Shown here piece by piece: positions 1-6,402 of a DNA stretch of 10,740 nt. The notes below the pieces were generated by a model that ran no database searches, had not been told where the DNA came from, and saw only the letters and a program-made list of their open reading frames with translations. Within the stretch, counting starts at the first letter, position 1, and each line of letters starts with the position of its first letter. The stretch is taken from the NCBI GenBank assembly GCA_023384025.1, contig JAHDXX010000100.1, positions 1 to 10,740 of the forward strand, written 5' to 3'. The position numbers and the translations under genes are program-made. Source of the stretch: Sphingomonadaceae bacterium. GTDB lineage: Bacteria; Pseudomonadota; Alphaproteobacteria; Sphingomonadales; Sphingomonadaceae.

Positions 1-678
1 GAGGATGCCAAGGACAATGGCGGCCTCGTCATCCCACCGTGACTTGTCGACCGAACGCACGGTAATGCGCGGATTGCGCTCCCCCGATGCGACGATACGC
101 TGGATCAGCTGCGGGAACTCTTTTGACGGATCAAGATCGTAGGTCAGCAGCCGCTTTTCCGTGTTGTAACCGGCCGCTTCGATCCAGCCACGATAATGCG
201 CAGGGTGGTGGCCCATCATGATCATGGGCGCATGGTCCTGCCCGTACACCAGCAGGCCCGGCTCTTCCCAGATCGACAGGGAGATCGGGCCCAGCACCCG
301 CGTCATTCCCTGGCCGCGCAGCCAGTCTTCCGCAGTGCGCAGCAGCGCCTCTGCTGCAGCTTCATCCTCGGCATCGAAATAACCGAACATGCCGGTGCCC
401 GGCCCGAAGCCCTGTTCAGGCGGCATCGCCAGTGCCAGCTCGTCGATATGGGCCGAGATGCGCCCGACTGCGCGGCCGCCGCGTTCCGCGAGGAACAGCT
501 GCACCCGGGCATGGCCGAAGAACGGGTTCTTGCCCGGATCGACCAGTTCAAGCTGTTCCGAACGCAGTTGCGGCACGCTGTGCGGCACCTCGGCAGCAAA
601 GCGGCGGCCAAGATCAACGAAGGCGGCTCGCCCGGCCTTGCCCGATACCGGGCGGATCACTATTTCGGCAGCGTTCAC
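1..678 (-). CDS. GNAT-like acyltransferase family protein, C-terminus missing (cut by window edge)
   Basis: An open frame of 226 codons runs from GTG at 678 to the left edge without a stop. The GTG has an AAGGGG ribosome site 6 nt upstream (685-690). The ATG one base away (678-680) is followed directly by TGA, so it is not the start. The protein begins VNAAEIVIRPV and has a GNAT-like N-terminal half, with a central strand reading VQLFLAERGGRAVGRI. It continues with FGYFDAEDE, the stretch GMTRVLGPISLSIWEE and then MIMMGHHPAHY. From memory of the family, this matches the ~370-390-residue uncharacterised proteins related to YghO, with acetyltransferase-like folds; substrate unknown. It is divergent from the desaturase gene, separated by 147 bp. 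The family call is recognition without a search, and the function is open. Confidence 0.7.
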   Translation of the reverse strand, partial: MNAAEIVIRPVSGKAGRAAFVDLGRRFAAEVPHSVPQLRSEQLELVDPGKNPFFGHARVQLFLAERGGRAVGRISAHIDELALAMPPEQGFGPGTGMFGYFDAEDEAAAEALLRTAEDWLRGQGMTRVLGPISLSIWEEPGLLVYGQDHAPMIMMGHHPAHYRGWIEAAGYNTEKRLLTYDLDPSKEFPQLIQRIVASGERNPRITVRSVDKSRWDDEAAIVLGIL

Positions 679-782
679 ATCGGGCCCCTTATCCAGCCTG
701 CCCTGTTGCCCTGTGCCCCGGATTTGCCTCAAGTCAAGCAAGGGGCTCGATTACTGTGGCACAGAGGCTGCGTTGTCCTTTC

Positions 783-797
783 ACCGCAATGTGCGGT
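783..797. promoter_or_regulatory. Perfect palindrome in the leader of the desaturase gene (candidate operator)
   Basis: ACCGCA-ATG-TGCGGT forms two perfect 6-bp arms around 3 bases. It ends 28 bp before the desaturase ATG, inside the 147-bp divergent gap (679-825). It could be a repressor site, because desaturase genes are often controlled by small repressors of the TetR or GntR families, or it could be a hairpin in the leader. No convincing promoter boxes are visible nearby. It may also be chance. Confidence 0.3.
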
Positions 798-825
798 ATG
801 GCGCGCTGACGAGACCAGAATACCT

Positions 826-1914
826 ATGACAATCGAACAGACCCTCACGCCCGATCAGGCCCCGCAGTCGCGGGCCACCGGCAGCTGGCATGCCCAGCTT
901 CCTGACGACAAGGACATGCTGCGCGCCGCGCGTGACCTGACCCGGGATCTCGGCAATGCCCGCGGGGCGATCTACTGGCCCGACATGCTTGTCTCGGCAG
1001 CGATTGGCTACGCCGCCGTGGCAGGGGCCATTCTTGCGGGAGGTGTTCTCGCCAAGCTGGTGCTGGGCCTGATCGGCGCGCTGGCATTCTACCGCGCGCT
1101 GATGTTCATCCACGAGCTCACCCACATCCACCGCGACGCACTGCCGGGCTTCCGGACGGGCTGGAACCTGCTCGTCGGCATTCCGTTGCTGGTGCCCTCG
1201 TTCATGTACGAAGGGGTGCATACGCTGCACCACAAGCGCACGCAGTATGGCACGATCGAGGATCCGGAGTACCTGCCGCTGGCACTGATGAAGCCGTGGA
1301 GCCTGCCGGTCTTCGTTCTGGTCGCTCTGCTTGCCCCGCTCGGCCTGATCATCCGTTTCGCACTGCTGGTGCCGCTTGGCGCGCTGATCCCGCCGGTGCG
1401 CAGGCTGGTGTGGGAACGAGCCTCGTCACTGTCGATCAATCCCGATTTCCGGCGCAAGCCGCCTGAAGGCGACTTCCGCCAGCGGGTGCTGTGGCAGGAG
1501 ACCGGGGGGATGCTTTGGTCGTGGGCATTGCTGGCCAGTGTCTACCTGTTCGGCTGGGCACCGTTGCTGACGGCCGCTGTGATCCTCTCGCTCACGGCAG
1601 TGTTGAACCAGTTGCGCACGCTGGTGGCGCACTTGTGGGAGAACGATGGCGAAGCGATGACCGTGACCGCGCAGTTCCTTGACAGTGTCAACGTGCCCCC
1701 GCCGGGCCTTGCCGCCGAGATCTGGGCGCCGGTCGGCCTGCGCTACCATGCATTGCATCACCTGATGCCGTCGATGCCCTATCACGACCTGCCCGAGGCG
1801 CACCGCCGCCTGAAGCAGGAACTGGGCGCTGGCTCCACCTACGACGGCGCGAACCATCCCGGCATGCTGAATCTGGTCAACCGGATCGCCCGCAGCACGA
1901 TGCGTGCGCGCTAA
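826..1914 (+). CDS. Membrane fatty acid desaturase family protein
   Basis: A 362-residue integral membrane di-iron desaturase of the fatty acid desaturase family (Pfam FA_desaturase). All three iron-binding histidine boxes are present: HELTH at residues 96-100, HTLHH at 132-136 and HALHH at 308-312. Hydrophobic segments lie at about 55-92, 112-127, 160-190 and 230-262, consistent with a protein whose histidine cluster faces the cytoplasm. Family members introduce double bonds into fatty acyl chains or hydroxylate or desaturate related lipids; the exact substrate and position cannot be read from the sequence. The frame is open upstream to 196, but that stretch is antisense to the neighbouring acyltransferase. 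The ATG at 826, giving MTIEQTLTPDQ, is the natural start, though its ribosome site is weak. The stop overlaps the stop of the convergent GNAT gene. Confidence 0.88.
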   Translation: MTIEQTLTPDQAPQSRATGSWHAQLPDDKDMLRAARDLTRDLGNARGAIYWPDMLVSAAIGYAAVAGAILAGGVLAKLVLGLIGALAFYRALMFIHELTHIHRDALPGFRTGWNLLVGIPLLVPSFMYEGVHTLHHKRTQYGTIEDPEYLPLALMKPWSLPVFVLVALLAPLGLIIRFALLVPLGALIPPVRRLVWERASSLSINPDFRRKPPEGDFRQRVLWQETGGMLWSWALLASVYLFGWAPLLTAAVILSLTAVLNQLRTLVAHLWENDGEAMTVTAQFLDSVNVPPPGLAAEIWAPVGLRYHALHHLMPSMPYHDLPEAHRRLKQELGAGSTYDGANHPGMLNLVNRIARSTMRAR

Positions 1915-2432
1915 CCCATGGTGTAGATCATCGCGCAGCGGCGCTCGCGCGGAAGCCCGCTTTCCGCTTCGCTGGCGAGCATCTCGGCAAGCCGGGAATG
2001 GCTGGCCGGGTCGCTCAGTTCGACAAATCCGAGCCCCGCGTAAAACGGCCCGTTCCACGCAATGTCGCGGAACGTGGTCAGGGTCACTGCGCTGAACCCG
2101 GCATTGCGCGCGTCGATCAGGCAAGCGCGCATCAGCCCCGCGCCGATGCCCAGCCGCTGCGCCGCGGGCGCGACAGACAACTCCCACACATGGAGTTCCC
2201 GCTGGAACGGTTGCGTGGCGATGAAGCCGACCAGCGGTTCCCCGATGTAGGCGACCAGGCAATGTCCCTTGCGGATCAGGCGGCGCAGGTCTTCGGCTTG
2301 CCAGGTATGGTCGAGGTCGAGACCTTCGAGCTCCGGCTCATCCTTGAACAACCGGGCAGCAGCGCGCTCGATCGCGGGCAGGTGCTCGGCATCTTCGGGC
2401 CGGGCCAGGCGCAAGTGCCAGTCGGGCCTCAC
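1911..2432 (-). CDS. GNAT family N-acetyltransferase, third gene of the lptFG operon
   Basis: A 173-residue GNAT acetyltransferase that transfers an acyl group from acyl-CoA to an unknown amine. The acetyl-CoA binding motif A is clear: strand VWELSVAP (82-89) followed by QRLGIG (92-97), the pyrophosphate loop. The C-terminal FYAGLGF (130-136) is typical of the family. The start is GTG at 2432, which overlaps the TGA of lptG as GTGA and implies translational coupling. The frame stays open further upstream, but that part lies inside lptG and does not resemble GNAT. At the 3' end its TAG overlaps the TAA of the convergent desaturase gene. Close coupling to the LPS exporter genes may mean only co-expression; I see nothing that ties it to LPS. 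Confidence 0.85.
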   Translation of the reverse strand: MRPDWHLRLARPEDAEHLPAIERAAARLFKDEPELEGLDLDHTWQAEDLRRLIRKGHCLVAYIGEPLVGFIATQPFQRELHVWELSVAPAAQRLGIGAGLMRACLIDARNAGFSAVTLTTFRDIAWNGPFYAGLGFVELSDPASHSRLAEMLASEAESGLPRERRCAMIYTMG

Positions 2433-3526
2433 TCTTCGGTCCGCACCAGCACTGTCTCGCCGATCAGGAAGAACAGGACGAACGGCGCCCAGGCGGCAAG
2501 CAAGGGCGGGTATCCGCCGAAACTGCCCATCGCCAGAGCGGCATTGTCGACCACGAAGTAGGCAAACCCCAGCGCCATGGCGATGATCGCCCGGATGAAC
2601 AGTTGCCCCGAACGCGCCAGCCCGAAGGCGGCAACCGCGCCGAGCAGCGGCATGAGCACCGCTGAAAGCGGGCCGGCAATCTTGTGCCACCACGCCGCTT
2701 CGAGCTCGCTGGTGCGCCGGCCGACCCGTTCGTAGGCCTTGATCGAACGGTAGAGTTCGAAAAAGCCCTGTGCCTCGGGATCGACACTGTCGAGCTCGAT
2801 CTGCTCGATGGTCAGGCCCTTGCCAACCACCATGTCGCCAGTGTTGGCGTTGCGGGCGGCAGCCACGTCGAAGGCCGTTCCTTCGTCCAGCCGCCAGCCG
2901 GGATTGGCCCAGGTTGCCCGATCCGACCGGATCTGGCGAGTCAGGGTGCCTTCCGCAGTGCGGTTGTAGAAGGTCACGTCATGCATCACGATCGCGGTCC
3001 CCGAACCGGTCATGGCTGCCGCCGTGAGGACATTGCTGCCATCGGTGAGATAGACGTTGGAGCGCACCTGCTCCTCTTGGGGGATGGACCCGAACTCGGC
3101 CCCTTCCCATGCCTTGAGCGTCGCGGTTGCGCGGGTAACGATCCGTTCGTTGAAGGCAAAACTCGCCATGGCCACAACCGCCGCGGTCAGGAACAATGGT
3201 GCCAGCACCTGGTGGGCCGACATGCCCGAGGCCTTCATCGCCACTATCTCGCTGTTCTGGTTGAGACCGAGCAAGGCAATGACCGTGGCAAGCAGCACCG
3301 AATAGGGCAGGAACGTCGCCACCAGCTGCGGCAGGCGCAGCGAGACATAGCGCCAGACCTCGGCCTGGCCGTTGCCCGGCACGGCAAGGATGTCCCCGCT
3401 CTTGCCGAGCAGGTCGAGCATCATCAGCACCAGCACCAGAATGGCCAGCATCGCTGCAATCCGCGCGGCGAAAAGTCGGGCGAGGTAGAGAGTGATCGAC
3501 CGGGACGGGAAAAAATCGAGTTGCAT
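2429..3526 (-). CDS. lptG: LPS export ABC transporter permease LptG
   Basis: A 365-residue permease of the YjgP/YjgQ family. With LptF and the ATPase LptB2 it extracts lipopolysaccharide from the inner membrane and passes it to the LptC-LptA bridge. The layout fits the family: TM1 at about 14-40, TM2 64-88, TM3 107-125, a periplasmic beta-jellyroll at about 130-265, then TM4 283-303, TM5 309-330 and TM6 341-360. The cytoplasmic coupling segment after TM2 reads NSEIVAMKASGMS (91-103), the conserved motif of this family that faces LptB. It starts 18 nt after the lptF stop. LptG is assigned over LptF from its second position in the pair and its length; the two paralogues are similar, so the F/G labels are slightly less certain than the family. 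Confidence 0.92.
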   Translation of the reverse strand: MQLDFFPSRSITLYLARLFAARIAAMLAILVLVLMMLDLLGKSGDILAVPGNGQAEVWRYVSLRLPQLVATFLPYSVLLATVIALLGLNQNSEIVAMKASGMSAHQVLAPLFLTAAVVAMASFAFNERIVTRATATLKAWEGAEFGSIPQEEQVRSNVYLTDGSNVLTAAAMTGSGTAIVMHDVTFYNRTAEGTLTRQIRSDRATWANPGWRLDEGTAFDVAAARNANTGDMVVGKGLTIEQIELDSVDPEAQGFFELYRSIKAYERVGRRTSELEAAWWHKIAGPLSAVLMPLLGAVAAFGLARSGQLFIRAIIAMALGFAYFVVDNAALAMGSFGGYPPLLAAWAPFVLFFLIGETVLVRTEE

Positions 3527-3544
3527 CGCGCGGTTGCCTGTCCC

Positions 3545-4774
3545 CTACTCGGCCGGTGCCAGCTGGCGTGCACTGCGCTCACGCCGCGCAAAGAGCGTCC
3601 GCGCCCGCTTGGCGAGCTTGGCGAACCACACTTCCAGCGCGCCGATGGCCTGCCCGCCCGGCACGTGCGCCACCCGGTAATACATCCACACGATCAATGC
3701 CGCGAACAGCACCATTGGCCCCCACAAGGCGAGCACCGGATCGACCCTGCCGAGCGCGGCGACATCTTCGGCATACTGGTTCACCTTGTGGTACGAGACC
3801 ACCATCACGATCGACACGAACACGCCCAGCGCACTGGTCGATCGCTTGGGGGGGATCGCCAGTGCGACCGCGAGCAGCGGCATCAGCGCCATCATCACCA
3901 CTTCCACCAGGCGGAAGTTGAAGCTCGCCTGGCTCGCCGCACGCTTCTCCTCGCTGGCTTTCTCGCTCCAGCCGATCTTCAGCAGTTCGGGCAGGATATA
4001 CTCGCGCTCGGCATCGCCGCGGGCGCGGAACTCCTCGATCCGCGGCAGGTCGATCGGCAAGTCGTGGCGGCTGAAGCTGAGCACGCGCGGCGTGGTCCCT
4101 TCGCCTCCGGTATCCTGTACGATGGTGCCATCGGTCAGGCGCAGGATGATGGTATCGGGGCTGTCGCGGGTGGCGAGGAAGCTGCCTTCGCGGGCGGAGA
4201 TCGACAGGACCTGGCCCTTGCTGTTGGAGACCCGGGCGAAGATGCCCATCAGGCGCCGCCCTTCGTCCTCGCTGGAATCGATGCGCAGCGCCATGCGGTC
4301 CCTCAGCGTGGTAAACTCGCCGACTTTTATCGACGCCCCGAGCGCGCCCGAGCGCAGATCATATTCAAGCTGCTCGTAATAGTAACGGCTGATCGGCTGG
4401 ACATAGAACACAAGGCCGACATTTATCGCCATCAGCACCAGGGTTATCGCATAGGGCACGCGCAGCAGGCGGCCATAGCCGAGCCCCACGGCGCGCATCA
4501 CGTCCAGCTCGCTGCTGGTCGCGAGCTTGCGGAAGGCGAGCAGCACGCCGAGCAGCAATCCGAGCGGAATGGCGAGGCTGGCATATTCCGGCACCAGCGC
4601 GCCCAGCATCTTGAACACGACCGCCACCGGCCCGCCTTCGACCGCGACGAAATCGAACAGCCGCCGCATCTTGTCGACCAGCAACAGCGACGCAGCCAGC
4701 GCGAACACCCCCAGCATCGGGGTGATCACCAGCCGGAAGATATATCGGTCAATCTTGGGAATGGACTGGAACAC
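3545..4774 (-). CDS. lptF: LPS export ABC transporter permease LptF
   Basis: A 409-residue YjgP/YjgQ family permease, the partner of LptG in the LptB2FG lipopolysaccharide extractor. Predicted layout: TM1 at about 14-34, TM2 58-82, TM3 104-126, a periplasmic jellyroll domain at about 140-260, then TM4 287-307, TM5 313-333 and TM6 347-367. The cytoplasmic coupling motif after TM2 is SSELDVMRAVGLG (87-99). A basic tail of about 35 residues (RARRER-type) follows the last helix and is longer than in LptG. The start is GTG at 4774, giving MFQSIPKIDRYIFRL. The frame upstream reaches a stop (TAG) without any ATG, and the ribosome site is poor. It lies 76 bp downstream of clpS on the same strand, and lptG follows 18 nt later. 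Confidence 0.92.
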   Translation of the reverse strand: MFQSIPKIDRYIFRLVITPMLGVFALAASLLLVDKMRRLFDFVAVEGGPVAVVFKMLGALVPEYASLAIPLGLLLGVLLAFRKLATSSELDVMRAVGLGYGRLLRVPYAITLVLMAINVGLVFYVQPISRYYYEQLEYDLRSGALGASIKVGEFTTLRDRMALRIDSSEDEGRRLMGIFARVSNSKGQVLSISAREGSFLATRDSPDTIILRLTDGTIVQDTGGEGTTPRVLSFSRHDLPIDLPRIEEFRARGDAEREYILPELLKIGWSEKASEEKRAASQASFNFRLVEVVMMALMPLLAVALAIPPKRSTSALGVFVSIVMVVSYHKVNQYAEDVAALGRVDPVLALWGPMVLFAALIVWMYYRVAHVPGGQAIGALEVWFAKLAKRARTLFARRERSARQLAPAE

Positions 4775-4817
4775 GCGGCGCCGGGTGAAAGAATTGCAGG
4801 AAATGCTGCCCTAGCGC

Positions 4818-4855
4818 GAAATCAGGGCTCGGTCATGCCCTGTCATGAAATCAGG
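4818..4855 (-). repeat. Short hairpin with flanking direct repeats between clpS and lptF
   Basis: The 76-bp gap holds a hairpin with 6-bp arms CAGGGC/GCCCTG (4823-4828 and 4837-4842) around 8 bases. Overlapping it are two 9-bp direct repeats of GAAATCAGG, at 4818-4826 and 4847-4855; the second runs into the clpS 3' end. On the minus strand the stem is followed only by ATTTCG, so it is a poor intrinsic terminator. It could act as an attenuator or an RNA processing site between clpS and lptF. Confidence 0.3.
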
Positions 4856-5228
4856 CCTTTTCCAGCGTGCACTGGAGCGGGTGCTGGTTCTGGCGGGCAA
4901 AGTCCATCACCTGGTTCACCTTGGTCTCGGCCACTTCGTAAGGAAAGATGCCGCACACCCCGACCCCGCGCTGGTGCACGTGAAGCATCACCCTTGTCGC
5001 CTGATCGAGGTCCATGCGGAAAAAACGCTTTAGCACCAGCACCACGAATTCCATCGGGGTGTAGTCGTCGTTGAGCATCAGTACCTTGTACTGGCTCGGC
5101 TTCTTCGACTTTGCTTTGGGCTTGGTGGCAACCCCGACCTGACCCGCGCCGCCGCCCGGGGCGCCATCCTCGTCAGTGGAGGTCGGAGCAAGCCGGGTGA
5201 CCTGCATGGATCTGGGGTTCAGGGTCAT
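4851..5228 (-). CDS. clpS: ATP-dependent Clp protease adaptor ClpS
   Basis: A 125-residue ClpS, the cytoplasmic adaptor that binds proteins with destabilising N-terminal residues and hands them to ClpAP (N-end rule). The conserved core is at about 46-125. LNDDYTPMEFV (52-62) holds the N53/D54 pair that contacts the substrate alpha-amino group. MLHVHQRG (81-88) supplies H85, the counterpart of E. coli H66. The signature CGIFPYEVAETKV (92-104) and the ending LQCTLEKA are also typical. The N-terminal ~45 residues are a Gly/Ala/Lys-rich flexible extension, longer than in E. coli (106 residues in total), as is common in alphaproteobacteria. The start is ATG at 5228; a second ATG at 5207 is possible, and neither has a good ribosome site. 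clpA is not next to it, so the adaptor is expressed apart from its ATPase here. Confidence 0.96.
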   Translation of the reverse strand: MTLNPRSMQVTRLAPTSTDEDGAPGGGAGQVGVATKPKAKSKKPSQYKVLMLNDDYTPMEFVVLVLKRFFRMDLDQATRVMLHVHQRGVGVCGIFPYEVAETKVNQVMDFARQNQHPLQCTLEKA

Positions 5229-5280
5229 GGACGTGCCAATATCGTAAGCCGGTGCAAATCCGCAAGTGGAGGGACTGGAT

Positions 5281-5333
5281 TAGAGAACTGTCCGACCACT
5301 CTGGATCACCCTGATTGGTCGGAAAGTGCTCTA
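5281..5333. repeat. 53-bp extragenic palindrome (RIME/REP-like element)
   Basis: Two 18-bp arms, 5281-5298 and 5316-5333, pair at 16 of 18 positions around a 17-nt centre. The inner 8 bp, TCCGACCA/TGGTCGGA, are perfect. The centre holds a further small dyad, ATCACCCTGAT. The outer ends carry TAGAG/CTCTA, reminding me of the dispersed extragenic palindromes of alphaproteobacteria, many of which contain a CTCTAGAGC-type end. It sits in the gap between the phasin terminator and clpS, about 50-105 bp upstream of the clpS ATG. If clpS transcription starts upstream of it, it would fold in the leader RNA. Repetition in the genome cannot be seen from one copy. Confidence 0.6.
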
Positions 5334-5374
5334 GGGAGCGAACCCTAACAAACGGCTGCAACGCCGGTCCATCG

Positions 5375-5424
5375 GCGAAAAAGCCAAAAAGAGGGCCGGA
5401 CTGCCATAGCGGCAATCCGGCCCT
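5375..5424 (-). terminator. Intrinsic terminator of the phasin gene
   Basis: On the minus strand a 14-bp GC-rich stem (5411-5424 with 5392-5405, loop 5406-5410) is complete, with one U-G wobble; on the plus strand the same position would be a C/A mismatch. It is followed by CTTTTTGGCTTTTT, two five-T runs. The U tract lies on the minus-strand side only, so it serves the phasin transcript, ending about 65 nt after its stop codon. It separates the abundant phasin mRNA from clpS. Confidence 0.88.
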
Positions 5425-5489
5425 GCTTAGGTCGAACCCGGATCAAGGGAGAGGAGAGAGTCCCGGGCCCGTTGAACTGGTGTGCTGGA

Positions 5490-6281
5490 TCAGGCGGCCT
5501 TGCGGACCTTTTCCATTGCCACGGCAGCGCGGCTCGAAATCGGCGCGAACGTGTCGTTGGCGAGCTTGACCCATGCTTCGGTGGTCTTCGACAGCTGGGC
5601 AACAGCGGCATCGAAGTTGCGGCTGGCGAGCTTGCCCTGCAGCTGGACGAAATCGGTCGGCGACTTCACGGCAGCCATTTCCTTGACGTCGGCGGTCATC
5701 ACTTCGACGGCGCTCTTGGCGTCTTCGAACTGGGTCTTGGCGATCGTCTGCACGCCGGCGGCGAGGATCTTGCCCGATTCGACGACGGCTTCGAGGTTGC
5801 CCTTGCTGAATTCGCCCATTTCGGCGGCCAGCTCGGCACCCTTGTCGTAGGCAGCCTTGGCGCGTTCCTGGGCGGTGGCGAGACCTTCCTTCACCTGGGT
5901 GGTGTAGTCGGCGGCAGTGGTCTTGGCTTTGGTCATGATGGTGTCCTTGAGTTCGTTGGCGCGTTCGGCAACCTTGGCAACAGGCGCCTTCACGGTGTTG
6001 GTCTTGACGGCAGGGGTCTTCGGCGCAACCTTGCGCGCGACCTTCTTGGCAGCCGGCTTCTTCACGGCAGTCTTCTTCGCCACGGCCTTCTTCGGGGCAG
6101 CCTTGGCGGCAACCTTCTTGACCGGAGCGGCCTTGACCGGAGCTGCCTTTGCAGCGACGACCGGTGCAGCAGCCTTCGGTTCGGCGACGTCCGCCTTGGC
6201 GGCTTCAACCTTCTTTGCAGCGGCTTCGGCGTATGCCTTCTCGGCAGCTGCGTCGATCTTGCTTTCGGGCTTGGTAGCCAT
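5490..6281 (-). CDS. Phasin family protein with histone H1-like Lys/Ala/Pro-rich N-terminus
   Basis: A 263-residue phasin, a protein that coats polyhydroxyalkanoate granules and controls their size and number. The C-terminal part (about 150-250) is a helical phasin domain (phasin_2-like) with no membrane segment. It contains stretches such as NLEAVVESGKILAAGVQTI and FVQLQGKLASRNFDAAVAQLSKTTEAW. Residues about 22-104 are a low-complexity Ala/Lys/Pro/Val region with repeated AAPVK, KKVAAK and PAAKK units. This resembles the histone H1-like tail of PhaF, which binds DNA and ties granules to the nucleoid; here it is N-terminal. The start is ATG at 6281, with AAGGA 9 nt upstream. It lies 121 bp downstream of phaC on the same strand but has its own promoter and terminator. 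DNA binding is an inference. Confidence 0.92.
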   Translation of the reverse strand: MATKPESKIDAAAEKAYAEAAAKKVEAAKADVAEPKAAAPVVAAKAAPVKAAPVKKVAAKAAPKKAVAKKTAVKKPAAKKVARKVAPKTPAVKTNTVKAPVAKVAERANELKDTIMTKAKTTAADYTTQVKEGLATAQERAKAAYDKGAELAAEMGEFSKGNLEAVVESGKILAAGVQTIAKTQFEDAKSAVEVMTADVKEMAAVKSPTDFVQLQGKLASRNFDAAVAQLSKTTEAWVKLANDTFAPISSRAAVAMEKVRKAA

Positions 6282-6319
6282 GGTGTTCTATCCTTTGCTC
6301 TGCGGGCCAGAGCCCTTCA

Positions 6320-6334
6320 TGTTGCAGTGCACAA
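6320..6334. promoter_or_regulatory. Downstream operator of the phasin promoter (PhaR-like site)
   Basis: TGTTGCA-G-TGCACAA on the plus strand is a near-palindrome that matches the second site (6368-6382) at 13 of 15 positions. It overlaps the edge of the -10 box and the expected transcription start, a position where a bound repressor would block RNA polymerase. TGCA-rich dyads are the known targets of PhaR, which releases phasin genes when PHA is made; assigning PhaR here is an inference. Confidence 0.6.
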
Positions 6335-6360
6335 AATAGTTATTGCAGACGCGAAGTCAA
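6333..6360 (-). promoter_or_regulatory. Sigma70-type promoter of the phasin gene
   Basis: On the minus strand, TTGACT (6360-6355) and TATTTT (6338-6333) are separated by 16 bp. The -35 box matches TTGACA at five of six bases and the -10 matches TATAAT at four of six. Transcription would begin near 6326, giving a leader of about 45 nt that carries the AAGGA ribosome site at 6291-6295. The two palindromic operator candidates lie just upstream of the -35 box and across the -10/start region. Confidence 0.65.
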
Positions 6361-6388
6361 GGATTTTTTGTGCAGTGCACAATAATCC
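6361..6388. promoter_or_regulatory. Upstream operator of the phasin promoter (PhaR-like palindrome)
   Basis: TTGTGCA-G-TGCACAA (6368-6382) is a perfect 15-bp dyad. It is extended outward by GGATT/AATCC, with a one-base offset, to span 6361-6388. It ends 7 bp upstream of the phasin -35 box, and its centre lies 48 bp from that of the downstream site. It also sits 15-42 bp after the phaC stop, so it would form a hairpin at the end of the phaC mRNA, without a U tract in that direction. Confidence 0.6.
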
Positions 6389-6402
6389 GGAAAATCCCGC
6401 AA

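Noticed and set aside
196..825. In-frame upstream extension of the desaturase (210 more residues, to a start at 196)
   Set aside because: It is antisense to the well-formed acyltransferase-like gene, is Arg/Gln/His-rich without domain character, and the desaturase has a natural ATG at 826 giving a normal family length.
2684..5074. 796-residue open frame on the plus strand
   Set aside because: It lies antisense over lptG, lptF and part of clpS. Its translation is His/Gln/Arg/Asp-rich with no fold, which is the usual shadow in GC-rich DNA.
5232..5265. TTGGCACG upstream of clpS as a possible sigma54 -24 element
   Set aside because: The required TTGC-type -12 element is not found at the right distance, so only half of the promoter is there.
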